Part shown: positions 15,515 through 24,687 of the stretch, in pieces | Position numbering within the stretch: the stretch's first letter is position 1 | Layout: the number at the start of each line of letters is the position of its first letter | Assembly: GCA_900539725.1 (NCBI GenBank) | Contig: UQDI01000022.1 | Coordinates: forward strand, 1 to 28,028 | Source of the DNA: an uncultured Eubacteriales bacterium | GTDB taxonomy: Bacteria > Bacillota > Clostridia > Tissierellales > Peptoniphilaceae | Reading direction: 5' to 3' | Length of the DNA stretch: 28,028 nt | The notes under the pieces: model-generated | Databases searched by the model: none | Seen by the model: only the letters and a program-made list of their open reading frames with translations | What the model was told of the DNA's origin: nothing | Made by a program: the position numbers and the translations under genes

Positions 15515-17611
15515 ATGCAAGAAAATTTTAAAACTACTTTAGCAGGTAGACCTTTAGAAATTGAAACAGGAAAGATGTGCGAGCAAGCTGGTGGTTCTTG
15601 CTTAGTTAAGTATGGAGATACTTACGTTTTAGTTAATGCGACAAGCACAAAAGCACCTAGAGAAGGGGTAGACTTCTTCCCACTAAGTGTAGACTACGAA
15701 GAAAAGTTTTATTCTGTTGGTAAGATACCAGGAGGATATATAAAGAGAGAGGGAAGACCTTCAGAGAAAGCAGTTTTAACTTCAAGGCTGATTGATAGAC
15801 CAATTAGACCTTTATTTCCTGAGGGCTTTTTTAATGATGTACAAGTTATAGCTACTGTATTATCAGTAGACCCAGATAATAGTCCAGAAATCGCTGCGAT
15901 GATTGGTTCATCAGTAGCTCTATGTATTTCTGACATACCATTTAACGGACCAACTGCAGCAGTTTACGTTGGACTTATAGATGGCGAATATGTAATCAAC
16001 CCAACACAAGAAGAGATGGATAAGTCAGATATAAACCTATGTATATCAGGTACAAAGGACGCCATCATGATGGTTGAATCAGGATCAAATGAAGTTTCTG
16101 AAGAAGAAATGATTAAGGCTATATTAAAAGGACATGATGCTATCAAAGAAGTATGTGCATTTGAAGAAGAAATCATTAAAAAGATAGGCAAAGAAAAATA
16201 TTCATTTGAAAAATTTGAAGCTAAAGAAGAAATCTTTAAAGAAATAGATGAAGAATTCAGAGAAGATATTAAAAACTCTATATTCGAAGCTGATAAGGTT
16301 CAAAGGATTGAAAATAGTGAATCACTTAAGGATACTATAGTAAATAAATATCTTGAAAAGTACCCAGACGATCAAAAGAGCATACTAAAGACTATTGACG
16401 ATATCACAAGCGAAGAGTTTAGAAAAGGTATACTTGAAAGAAACTTAAGACCAGATGGAAGAAATACTGAACAAATCAGACCACTTTCTGCTGAAGTTGG
16501 CTTATTACCAAGAGCACACGGCTCAGGACTATTTAAAAGAGGTCAAACTCAAGTATTAACTATAGCTACACTTGGCTCATTCGGCGACAGCCAATCACAA
16601 GACGGCCTAGTTGAAGAAGGCGAAAAACACTACATGCATCAATACAATTTCCCACCATATTCAGTAGGAGACGTTAGACCGCTTAGAAGCCCTGGTAGAA
16701 GAGAAATTGGTCACGGAGCACTTGCTGAAAGAGCTCTAGTTCCAGTTATACCTTCACTTGAAGAGTTCCCATACACAATTAGACTTGTATCAGAAGTACT
16801 AAGCTCAAACGGTTCTTCATCACAAGCTAGTATCTGCGGTTCAACACTAGCTCTTATGGATGCGGGTGTACCTATTAAAAAACCAGTAGCAGGTATTGCT
16901 ATGGGACTTATTAAGTCAGAAGAAACTACTAAGATATTAACAGACATACAAGGACTTGAAGACCACCTTGGAGACATGGACTTTAAAGTAGCTGGTACTA
17001 AGGACGGTATCACAGCTATGCAAATGGATATCAAGGTTCAAGGTATAGACGAAGAGATAATGAAGACTGCTCTAGAACAAGCTAAGGCAGCAAGATTCCA
17101 AATACTTGACGTAATCAAATCAGCTATCGATGCACCAAGAGCAGAATTATCAGAATACGCTCCTAAGATTGCAACTATCAAGATTGATCCAGACAAGATT
17201 AGAGACGTTATCGGCTCAGGCGGAAAGGTAATTAACAAGATTATCGAAGAAACAGGCGCTAAGATTGATATCACTGATGATGGTGACGTATACATCTCGG
17301 CTGATACTATGGATGGCGTTAACGGCGCTAAGAAGATGATTGAAGACATCGTTAAAGAAGTAGAAGTTGGCGAAGTTTACTTTGGTAAGGTTAATAGAAT
17401 AACTAATTTCGGTGCCTTTGTTGAAGTATTAAACGGCAAAGAAGGCTTACTACACATCTCACAAATCTCTAAGGAAAGAGTAAATAAAGTTGAAGATGTA
17501 TTAAAGCTAGGCGACGAAATCATGGTTAAGGTTACATCTATTGATGAACAAGGTAGAATCAACCTATCAAGAAAAGCTTTAGTAGAAAATTCTGATGAAG
17601 AATCTAAATAA
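15515..17611 (+). CDS. pnp: Polyribonucleotide nucleotidyltransferase (PNPase)
   Basis: Phosphorolytic 3'-5' exoribonuclease in mRNA decay. The 698 residues contain two RNase PH domains, the first with GGSCLVKYGDTYVLV and the second with KRGQTQVLTIATLG and the active-site segment GDMDFKVAGTKDGITAMQ. A KH domain has VIGSGGKVINKII (about 564-576), and a C-terminal S1 domain (about 617-690) has GKVNRITNFGAFVEVLNGKE. AAAGGAG precedes the ATG. It is complete and of normal length. Confidence 0.98.
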   Translation: MQENFKTTLAGRPLEIETGKMCEQAGGSCLVKYGDTYVLVNATSTKAPREGVDFFPLSVDYEEKFYSVGKIPGGYIKREGRPSEKAVLTSRLIDRPIRPLFPEGFFNDVQVIATVLSVDPDNSPEIAAMIGSSVALCISDIPFNGPTAAVYVGLIDGEYVINPTQEEMDKSDINLCISGTKDAIMMVESGSNEVSEEEMIKAILKGHDAIKEVCAFEEEIIKKIGKEKYSFEKFEAKEEIFKEIDEEFREDIKNSIFEADKVQRIENSESLKDTIVNKYLEKYPDDQKSILKTIDDITSEEFRKGILERNLRPDGRNTEQIRPLSAEVGLLPRAHGSGLFKRGQTQVLTIATLGSFGDSQSQDGLVEEGEKHYMHQYNFPPYSVGDVRPLRSPGRREIGHGALAERALVPVIPSLEEFPYTIRLVSEVLSSNGSSSQASICGSTLALMDAGVPIKKPVAGIAMGLIKSEETTKILTDIQGLEDHLGDMDFKVAGTKDGITAMQMDIKVQGIDEEIMKTALEQAKAARFQILDVIKSAIDAPRAELSEYAPKIATIKIDPDKIRDVIGSGGKVINKIIEETGAKIDITDDGDVYISADTMDGVNGAKKMIEDIVKEVEVGEVYFGKVNRITNFGAFVEVLNGKEGLLHISQISKERVNKVEDVLKLGDEIMVKVTSIDEQGRINLSRKALVENSDEESK

Positions 17612-17624
17612 TTAGGATAAAAAG

Positions 17625-18062
17625 ATGGCAACTATTAAGATAATAAATAAGAGCAAAAACGATATACCTAAATACCAAACAGAAAACTCTGCTGGCGTTG
17701 ATATAAGAGCTTCACTTGATGAAGACCTTGTACTAAAGGCAGGCGAGTTCAAACTAGTAAGCACAGGTATCTACCTAGAGATACCTTCCTCTTACGAAGT
17801 TCAAATCAGAGCAAGATCGGGCCTTAGCATTAAGCATGGCATTGGTCTTGTCAATGGTATAGGTACTATAGACAGTGATTACAGAGGCGAAATAAAGGTG
17901 CCTCTAATAAACTTTTCTAAAGAAGATTTTACTATTGAGAATGGTATGAGAATCGCTCAAATGGTTTTATCTAAGTACGAAAAGATAGATTTTGAAGAAG
18001 TAGACGAGCTTTCAGACTCTGAAAGACAAGATGGCGGCTTTGGATCGACAGGAGTAAAATAA
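17625..18062 (+). CDS. dut: dUTP diphosphatase (dUTPase)
   Basis: Trimeric dUTPase that hydrolyses dUTP to dUMP, keeping uracil out of DNA and supplying thymidylate synthesis. All five motifs are present in the 145 residues: AGVDIRA (23-29), RARSGL (62-67), NGIGTIDSDYRGEI (77-90), MRIAQM (108-113) and the flexible C-terminal RQDGGFGSTG (134-143). The stop codon shares one base with the uppP start (TAATG). The ribosome binding site is weak (AGGATAAA). Confidence 0.97.
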   Translation: MATIKIINKSKNDIPKYQTENSAGVDIRASLDEDLVLKAGEFKLVSTGIYLEIPSSYEVQIRARSGLSIKHGIGLVNGIGTIDSDYRGEIKVPLINFSKEDFTIENGMRIAQMVLSKYEKIDFEEVDELSDSERQDGGFGSTGVK

Positions 18063-18889
18063 TGACATTACTTAAAGCAATAATACTCGCTATCGTTCAA
18101 GGCATAACAGAGTTTTTACCAATAAGCTCATCAGGCCACTTGGCCATATTACAAATATTATTCAATATAAAAGAAGGTAATGTGTTTTTCTCGCAAGTTT
18201 TACACTTCGGAACATTGCTTTCTATTTTGCTTGTTTATCATAAACAAGTTATAAACATGATCGTGGAGTTTTTCAAAATGCTTGGTTCCTTAATAAAAAG
18301 AGAAAAGATCAAGCTAAACAACTATCAAAAACTAGCTCTATACATTATATTGGCGACTATACCTACAGTTATCATCGCTTTGTTTATAGAGAAGTATTTA
18401 GATCAATTATATATGTCTTCATTAATTATAGGCCTATGCTTTATAATAACAGCCTTTATGATATACTTCATCGACATCAATATTCATGGCAAAAACACTA
18501 TGAGGATAACAGATGCTGGGGCAGCTAAAGTGCTTGCTATAGGAGCAGTTCAAGGTGTTGCAGCACTACCAGGCATATCAAGATCAGGCTCAACTATATT
18601 TATATCTCACATATTGGGAATAAATAAGAAGGATGCGGTAGATTTTTCTTTTCTACTAGCTATACCAGCTATGCTTGGCGGCTTCATACTAGGTTTAAAA
18701 GACATATTCAAAGAAGGATCACAAGTAAGCTTCGATATCAATGCAATTGTTGGACTTATTGTGAGCTTCATAACTGGAGTTTTAGCAATCAGATTAATAA
18801 AAGTGCTTATTAAGAAGAAAAAATTCCATGTATTTTCATATTACTTAGTTGTACTAGGTATTATTTGTATAGTATTAAATTTTATATAA
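18062..18889 (+). CDS. uppP: Undecaprenyl-diphosphate phosphatase
   Basis: Polytopic membrane enzyme (BacA/UppP) that recycles undecaprenyl pyrophosphate to the monophosphate carrier for peptidoglycan and other wall polymers. It confers basal bacitracin tolerance. The two active-site motifs are clear: QGITEFLPISSSGHL (13-27) and GVAALPGISRSGSTI (about 165-180). Length of 275 residues and multiple hydrophobic helices are as expected. GGAG lies upstream within the end of dut, and the start overlaps the dut stop by one base. Confidence 0.97.
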   Translation: MTLLKAIILAIVQGITEFLPISSSGHLAILQILFNIKEGNVFFSQVLHFGTLLSILLVYHKQVINMIVEFFKMLGSLIKREKIKLNNYQKLALYIILATIPTVIIALFIEKYLDQLYMSSLIIGLCFIITAFMIYFIDINIHGKNTMRITDAGAAKVLAIGAVQGVAALPGISRSGSTIFISHILGINKKDAVDFSFLLAIPAMLGGFILGLKDIFKEGSQVSFDINAIVGLIVSFITGVLAIRLIKVLIKKKKFHVFSYYLVVLGIICIVLNFI

Positions 18890-18913
18890 AAGATATATAA
18901 GCGAAGGGATTGT

Positions 18914-21316
18914 ATGAGAACTACAAATAAAAGAACAAACAAAAGAACTAAGAGTAAAACAAATAAAAAGGTAGATAAGAACGAATCTTTATTGATATCT
19001 GGTCTTATAATACTTTTTGCGTCCATATTTTTGCTAATTTTTGCAAATAGTGATGCAACAGGTGTTTTTGGCAGATGGATAAAGAGCAGTCTTGTCTACC
19101 TTTTTTCTATTGGATACAATATATTTTTATTCTACTTATTGGCTATATCTTTGGTATTATTAATTCCAAAGTCAAGGAAATATGCTAGCAAATTGATCAT
19201 ATCTTTAAGCATAGTCTTCCTAAGCCTTTTAGTTATATTCGACTCATCGACAGTAGTGATGAGCTCATTCTCTTCGCACGTATCTCAAGCGACAGAGCTA
19301 GCAAGTGAATTAAACTCAGGCGGGCTTATAGGCGGAGTAGTTGGTTACTTGTTCTACAGGCTTTTTGGCGGCGTTGGAACAGTTATTGTTCTAGTTATTA
19401 TCAACATTATTAATATATATACATTAACAAGCATCAACAGAGCTGATATAGTTAAAACAACTGACAATACTATGAATAAGCTTCAAGATGGCGTTGAAAA
19501 TAGCATAGAAAAGATAAAAGTAAAGAGAGAAGAGAAGAAGAATAGAAAGATAATGTCGTCTGATGACATTTTTAATGACGAAGATGAAGTAAAAGCTATA
19601 GACAATAATGATAATAATAATAATAATAATAATAATACTTCAAATCATAACGATATTAAGATTGAAGGCCTTGATGATGATCTTTTCGATATAAATATCA
19701 ATGACTCATCAAGGTCTAATAGCCTTGACACAATTGATAAGCCTAGTGAAGATAAAAAAGCAAATGAGGATAAAAAGCCTGAGAGAAAAGCTAAGCCTAG
19801 TAAAAAAGAAAGTGAAAAGACAGAAGATACTGGTGGAGAAATTGATATAGAAAAAGAAATTCATAATGAAAACATAATTCATTACGAATTCCCGTCACTA
19901 AATCTTCTAAAAGAAGTAGAAGTAAGTAACACTAATTCAAAAGGCAGAGAGATTAAGGACAATATCAAAATTATTCAAGATACACTTAATAACTTTGGCG
20001 TCGATGCAAAGGTTATTGGCGTTAACAGTGGTCCAACTATTACCTCATACGAGATAAGTCTTGCTGCTGGCGTAAAGGTAAGTAAGATACTAAGCCTATC
20101 AGATAACCTAGCTCTAGCACTAGCAACGACTGATATAAGGATACTTGCGCCTATACCAGGCAAGAGCGCAGTCGGCATAGAAGTACCTAATAAGCATAAG
20201 GATACACTTCTATTAAAAGAAATTTTGGATAGCGATGAATTTAGAAATCTAAAATCAAAATTGCCGCTTGCTCTAGGAAAAGATGTTACAGGAAATACCA
20301 TCATCAGTTCCATTGCCAATATGCCTCACTTACTTATAGCAGGGGCAACAGGTTCAGGTAAGAGTGTTTGTATCAATACCATAATCATGAGTATACTTTA
20401 CAAGGCAAGACCTGATGAAGTTAAATTAATCATGATTGACCCGAAAGTTGTTGAATTAAACGTTTATAACAATATACCTCATCTGTTGATACCGGTAGTG
20501 ACAAACGCTAAAAAGGCGCAGTTCTCACTAAATTGGGCTGTTCAAGAGATGGAGAGAAGATACCAATTATTCGCGAAGAACAATGTTAAGGACATGCAAA
20601 GCTATAACGAGCTTGATACTATCACTGAAAAGATGCCTCAAATAGTTATAATTATAGACGAGCTTGCTGACTTAATGATGGTTGCTGCAACAGAGGTCGA
20701 AGACGCTATCTGTAGACTTGCTCAAATGGCGAGAGCAGCGGGCATGCACTTAATTGTAGCGACACAAAGACCATCGGTCGATGTAATTACAGGAACAATA
20801 AAGGCAAATATACCTTCGAGAATTTCCTTCCAAGTTTCCGCGCAAATAGACTCAAGAACTATACTTGACATGAGCGGTGCAGAAAAACTACTAGGAAAGG
20901 GCGATATGCTTTATTACCCATCGAATCTATCAAAGCCAATCAGAGTTCAAGGCGCCTTTGTCAGCGATAAAGAGGTTAAGAGTGTTTGCGACTTCATCAG
21001 AAATCAAGGTGAAGCAAACTACAATCAAGAAGCGGTTGAATCCATCACAACAAATAACACTAGCCAAACAATGCAAGACGATAAGGACGAGCTATATAAT
21101 GATGCGGTTAAGTTAGTTGTAGCTGATGGACAAGCGTCGATATCATACTTACAAAGAAAGCTTAAGATAGGCTACTCACGTGCGGCAAGGATCGTCGATC
21201 AAATGGAAGAGATGGGCGTTGTTAGCGGCTACGATGGATCAAAGCCAAGAAAAGTACTTATTGAAGAAGAAGACTTAGAAAATTTATACGGTGAAAGCGG
21301 TGACGGACTTGAATAA
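18914..21316 (+). CDS. ftsK: FtsK/SpoIIIE DNA translocase
   Basis: Membrane-anchored hexameric motor that pumps DNA through the closing septum. The N-terminal region (about 1-175) starts very basic and then contains several transmembrane helices. A charged linker (about 190-330) includes a run of eight AAT-encoded Asn residues (19613-19636). The motor has Walker A GATGSGKS (477-484), Walker B VIIIDELADLMM with Asp582/Glu583, and RPSVDVITGTIKANIPSR. The C-terminal winged-helix gamma domain (about 725-790, with SYLQRKLKIGYSRAARIVDQ) reads the polar DNA signals. Length of 800 residues is close to SpoIIIE/SftA-type proteins. AAGGG precedes the ATG. The end overlaps the rimO start. Confidence 0.96.
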   Translation: MRTTNKRTNKRTKSKTNKKVDKNESLLISGLIILFASIFLLIFANSDATGVFGRWIKSSLVYLFSIGYNIFLFYLLAISLVLLIPKSRKYASKLIISLSIVFLSLLVIFDSSTVVMSSFSSHVSQATELASELNSGGLIGGVVGYLFYRLFGGVGTVIVLVIINIINIYTLTSINRADIVKTTDNTMNKLQDGVENSIEKIKVKREEKKNRKIMSSDDIFNDEDEVKAIDNNDNNNNNNNNTSNHNDIKIEGLDDDLFDININDSSRSNSLDTIDKPSEDKKANEDKKPERKAKPSKKESEKTEDTGGEIDIEKEIHNENIIHYEFPSLNLLKEVEVSNTNSKGREIKDNIKIIQDTLNNFGVDAKVIGVNSGPTITSYEISLAAGVKVSKILSLSDNLALALATTDIRILAPIPGKSAVGIEVPNKHKDTLLLKEILDSDEFRNLKSKLPLALGKDVTGNTIISSIANMPHLLIAGATGSGKSVCINTIIMSILYKARPDEVKLIMIDPKVVELNVYNNIPHLLIPVVTNAKKAQFSLNWAVQEMERRYQLFAKNNVKDMQSYNELDTITEKMPQIVIIIDELADLMMVAATEVEDAICRLAQMARAAGMHLIVATQRPSVDVITGTIKANIPSRISFQVSAQIDSRTILDMSGAEKLLGKGDMLYYPSNLSKPIRVQGAFVSDKEVKSVCDFIRNQGEANYNQEAVESITTNNTSQTMQDDKDELYNDAVKLVVADGQASISYLQRKLKIGYSRAARIVDQMEEMGVVSGYDGSKPRKVLIEEEDLENLYGESGDGLE

Positions 21317-22628
21317 AGTATTTATACTTACTATGGGCTGCTCAAAAAATGATGTAGACTCAGAAACTATGGCATACAAATTAAAAAATCATGACTACAC
21401 TATAATAAATAATCCATCTGATGCTGATTATATAATTATAAACACTTGTTCTTTTATAAACGCAGCAAAAGAGGAGTCGATAGAGGCTATCTTTGATATG
21501 ATTAATCAAAAAAAGGAAGGCGCAAAGATTATAGTTAGCGGCTGCCTTGCTCAAAGATACTCAAAAGAGCTAAAAGAAGAGATTCCTGAGATAGACATTA
21601 TAGTTGGTACAGGTAATTTTCAAAATATTTCTGAAATAATTAAAGAATACGAAGAAAATAATAAAGATGATGTTTACATCGACAACATCAACGCAGATAT
21701 TGAATATATAGAGAAAGATGCAGCCGATATAACTGAATACGTTAAGATTGCTGAGGGCTGTAACAATAACTGCTCTTACTGCATAATACCAAAGCTTAGA
21801 GGCAGACTTAGATCGAGGTCCATTGACGATATAGTTAATGAGATAAATCATTTATACAAGCTTGGCACGAGAGAAGTTATACTTATCGCACAAAACACAA
21901 CAGATTACGGCATAGACATATACTCAAGGCCATCTTTAGATATGCTTTTAAAAGCAATACTTGAAAGAACAAAGATGCCTTGGATCAGAATTATGTATTT
22001 ATATCCAGACAATATTACTGATGAATTAATCGAAACATTTAACTCATCAGATAGGATACTTAAGTACATGGATATACCACTTCAACACGCATCAGACCAC
22101 GTTCTTAAGATGATGAATAGACATATCAATAAAGATGAAATTCATGATCTAATCACAAAACTAAGGACTAATATAGATGATTTAGTTTTAAGAACAACAT
22201 TCATAGTCGGCTTCCCAGGCGAGAGAGAAGAGGATTTTGAAGAGCTACTTGCTTTTATTAAGAAAGAAAAATTCGATAAGCTTGGTGTCTTTGAATATAG
22301 TGATGAAGAAGGCACAAGAAGCTACTCTTTTAGCGAGAAGCTTGATGAAAAGACTAAGAGAAGTAGAAGAGACGAGATTATGGACGCGCAAATGGATATC
22401 TCAAGAGAAAGTCTTGAGAAGAGAGTGGGAACAGTTATGAAGTGCTTAGTTGAAGACGGTGATGCTGGTGAATACACTCTAAGAAGCTTTATGGACGCTC
22501 CTGATGTAGACGGAGTAATTTACTTAAGTAGCGATGAGGAGCTAAGCCCAGGTAGCTTTGTAGATGTGAGGATTATAGAAGCACTTGACTATGACTTAAG
22601 AGGTGAAATTTATGAACCTAGCAAATAA
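21309..22628 (+). CDS. rimO: Ribosomal protein S12 methylthiotransferase RimO
   Basis: Radical SAM enzyme that methylthiolates the conserved Asp of ribosomal protein S12. The N-terminal UPF0004 domain has GCSKNDVDSE, NTCSFINAAKEES and SGCLAQR with the three cluster cysteines. The radical SAM motif is CNNNCSYC followed by IIPKLRGRLRSR, and a C-terminal TRAM domain closes the protein. NTC(S/G)FI..AKEES supports RimO over MiaB. The frame extends to GTG 21291. I choose TTG 21309 because GGTGA (21299-21303) lies five bases before it and MNKVFILTMGCSKN fits the family's N terminus; GTG 21300 is the other candidate. It overlaps ftsK by 8 bases and pgsA by 17. Confidence 0.93.
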   Translation: MNKVFILTMGCSKNDVDSETMAYKLKNHDYTIINNPSDADYIIINTCSFINAAKEESIEAIFDMINQKKEGAKIIVSGCLAQRYSKELKEEIPEIDIIVGTGNFQNISEIIKEYEENNKDDVYIDNINADIEYIEKDAADITEYVKIAEGCNNNCSYCIIPKLRGRLRSRSIDDIVNEINHLYKLGTREVILIAQNTTDYGIDIYSRPSLDMLLKAILERTKMPWIRIMYLYPDNITDELIETFNSSDRILKYMDIPLQHASDHVLKMMNRHINKDEIHDLITKLRTNIDDLVLRTTFIVGFPGEREEDFEELLAFIKKEKFDKLGVFEYSDEEGTRSYSFSEKLDEKTKRSRRDEIMDAQMDISRESLEKRVGTVMKCLVEDGDAGEYTLRSFMDAPDVDGVIYLSSDEELSPGSFVDVRIIEALDYDLRGEIYEPSK

Positions 22629-23151
22629 AATTACAATGTTTAGGATATTCTTATTACCATTTTTTGTAATAAGCTGTTACTATGATCAAAGCGGCATATC
22701 AAGTCTTGCGATATTCTTACTAGGCTCATTTAGTGATTTCCTTGACGGACATATAGCCAGAAAGTACGATATGATTACTGATTTTGGTAAGTTTATAGAC
22801 CCAATAGCTGATAAGATCCTTGTACTAAGCGCCTTCATCATGTTTATAGAGAGGGGCTTCGTTGAGCCATGGGTAGTCATAGTAGTTTTGTTTAGAGAAT
22901 TACTAATCTCAGGCTTTAGGATGCTTGCTGCGAAGAAAAATATTTCCATAGCAGCCGACATCTTCGGCAAGCTTAAGACGACAACACAGTTCTTCTCAGT
23001 AATATTTTTCTTCTTAACAATTATTTTGATAAATAGAAATATGTATATAATAGGAAAGGTGTTATTATACATTTCTGTAGCACTAACAGTTTTATCGATG
23101 ATAAACTATCTATATAAAAACAGGGAAGTATTCAATGGAACAATGCAATAA
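22612..23151 (+). CDS. pgsA: CDP-diacylglycerol-glycerol-3-phosphate phosphatidyltransferase
   Basis: Integral membrane enzyme that makes phosphatidylglycerophosphate, the precursor of phosphatidylglycerol. I start at ATG 22612 because AGAGGTGA (about 22599-22606) is five bases upstream; a GTG at 22603 falls inside that site. The complete CDP-alcohol phosphotransferase motif is present: D42xxD45G46xxA49R50, then G59xxxD63xxxD67. Hydrophobic helices fill the rest of the 179 residues. rimO-pgsA-cinA-recA is a familiar Firmicute order. Confidence 0.96.
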   Translation: MNLANKITMFRIFLLPFFVISCYYDQSGISSLAIFLLGSFSDFLDGHIARKYDMITDFGKFIDPIADKILVLSAFIMFIERGFVEPWVVIVVLFRELLISGFRMLAAKKNISIAADIFGKLKTTTQFFSVIFFFLTIILINRNMYIIGKVLLYISVALTVLSMINYLYKNREVFNGTMQ

Positions 23152-23602
23152 GATTATTGAAATACTAAAAGAAAATAATTTAAGCATATCAGGCGCCGAG
23201 TCAATAACAGGAGGTCTTATATCAAGTGAGCTAGTTAAGGTATCAGGCGCATCTGATGTCTTTCGTGGGACATTAGTTTCGTATCAATCATCAGTTAAAA
23301 TAAATATGCTTAAAGTGAGTAGCGAATTGATTGATAAATATACTCCAGTATCTATCGCAGTACTATCGGCCATGCTTGATGGAGCTAAGGCGCTTTTTGA
23401 AAGCGACACTGTATACGCTATAACAGGAAGCGCTGGGCCAACATCATATGACGGGATACCTGTAGGACTTGTTTACTATGGACTAAGCTATAAAAATCAT
23501 CAATATTTACATAAAAAGATTTATAGCGGCTCAAGATGTGATATAATAGAAGAAGCGAAGAAGGATTTAATCGATTTAATATTAGAAATAATAAGTAAAT
23601 AA
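23135..23602 (+). CDS. pncC: Nicotinamide-nucleotide amidohydrolase (CinA C-terminal domain)
   Basis: Stand-alone CinA C-terminal domain (155 residues), predicted to deamidate NMN to nicotinic acid mononucleotide in pyridine nucleotide recycling. Matching features are GAESITGGLISSELVKVSGAS (the AESxTGG motif, with Ile in the x position where Cys is common), YQSSVKINMLKV with Lys55, TPVSIAVLSAM, and the ITGSAGPTSYDGIPVG loop in place of the usual TGIAGPGG. The N-terminal MoCF-like domain of full CinA is absent. It overlaps pgsA by 17 bases and is 13 bases upstream of recA. The slightly altered motifs leave activity likely but not certain. Confidence 0.88.
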   Translation: MEQCNKIIEILKENNLSISGAESITGGLISSELVKVSGASDVFRGTLVSYQSSVKINMLKVSSELIDKYTPVSIAVLSAMLDGAKALFESDTVYAITGSAGPTSYDGIPVGLVYYGLSYKNHQYLHKKIYSGSRCDIIEEAKKDLIDLILEIISK

Positions 23603-23615
23603 TAGAGGTGAAAAA

Positions 23616-24677
23616 ATGGACATGAACGAAAAAGAAAAAGCTCTTAATGAAGCTTTGAAAAAGATTGAAAAAGATTTTGGTAAGGGCTCAATAATGAGAC
23701 TTGGCGACCACGCTAAGCTTAATATTGAAAGCATTCCAACTGGCTGTTTGTCACTTGACATGGCTTTAGGCATTGGCGGTATCCCAAAGGGTAGAATCAT
23801 CGAGATCTACGGACCAGAATCAAGTGGTAAGACTACTTTAACACTACATGTAATAGCAGAATGTCAAAAGAAAGGCGGTACAGCTGCTTTCATAGACGCA
23901 GAACACGCTTTGGATCCTCAATATGCAAGAAACCTAGGGGTTGACATCGATAAGCTTATAGTATCTCAACCAGACAATGGTGAACAAGGCCTTGATATAG
24001 CAGAAGCACTTGTTAGGAGCGGCGCTGTTGATCTAGTTGTTGTTGACTCAGTTGCAGCTCTTGTACCTAAGACTGAAATCGAAGGAGCTATGGGAGATGC
24101 GACTATAGGCCTACAAGCAAGACTTATGTCACAAGCGATGAGAAAGCTTTCTGGTGTTATATCAAAAACAAATTCAACAGTAATATTCATTAACCAATTA
24201 AGAGAAAAGATTGGTATCATGTTCGGTAGCCCTGAAACAACTACTGGTGGTAAGGCATTGAAGTTCTATTCATCAGTTAGACTTGATATAAGAAAGTTTG
24301 ATGTAATCAAGCAAAAAGAAGAGACAGCTGCAGGGAAGAAGGAAGACGTTATCGTTGGTAACAGAGTTCGTGTAAAAGTTGTTAAGAACAAAGTTGCTCC
24401 TCCATTTAAGGTAGTTGAATTTGATATCATGTATGGAACAGGTATCTCAAGGGAAGGCGACATCTTGGACGTTGCAGTTGATAGAGGCATAGTTGATAAA
24501 GCTGGTGCGTGGTTCTCATACAATGACGAAAAGCTTGGCCAAGGAAGAGAAAATGTTAAACAATTATTCAAAGAAAAACCTGAGCTTATGGAAGAGATAG
24601 AATTAAAGGTAAGACAAGCTTACAAGAAAGAAGACGACGAAGCTGCAGAAGAAGCAGAACAAAAAACAGAAGAATAA
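23616..24677 (+). CDS. recA: Recombinase RecA
   Basis: Strand-exchange protein of homologous recombination and SOS coprotease. AGAGGTGAAAAA precedes the ATG. Walker A GPESSGKTT begins at residue 66, Walker B is VDLVVVDSVAALVPK, the loop L2 region is present (FGSPETTTGGKALKF), and the C terminus is acidic (DDEAAEEAEQKTEE). At 353 residues it is full length. The upstream gap of 13 bases leaves no room for its own promoter or a LexA box, so its basal transcription seems to come from the upstream cluster. Confidence 0.99.
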   Translation: MDMNEKEKALNEALKKIEKDFGKGSIMRLGDHAKLNIESIPTGCLSLDMALGIGGIPKGRIIEIYGPESSGKTTLTLHVIAECQKKGGTAAFIDAEHALDPQYARNLGVDIDKLIVSQPDNGEQGLDIAEALVRSGAVDLVVVDSVAALVPKTEIEGAMGDATIGLQARLMSQAMRKLSGVISKTNSTVIFINQLREKIGIMFGSPETTTGGKALKFYSSVRLDIRKFDVIKQKEETAAGKKEDVIVGNRVRVKVVKNKVAPPFKVVEFDIMYGTGISREGDILDVAVDRGIVDKAGAWFSYNDEKLGQGRENVKQLFKEKPELMEEIELKVRQAYKKEDDEAAEEAEQKTEE

Positions 24678-24687
24678 AGTTGATATA

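Noticed and set aside
23582..23615. LexA/SOS box upstream of recA
   Set aside because: The short gap contains no GAAC-N4-GTTC-like or comparable palindrome.
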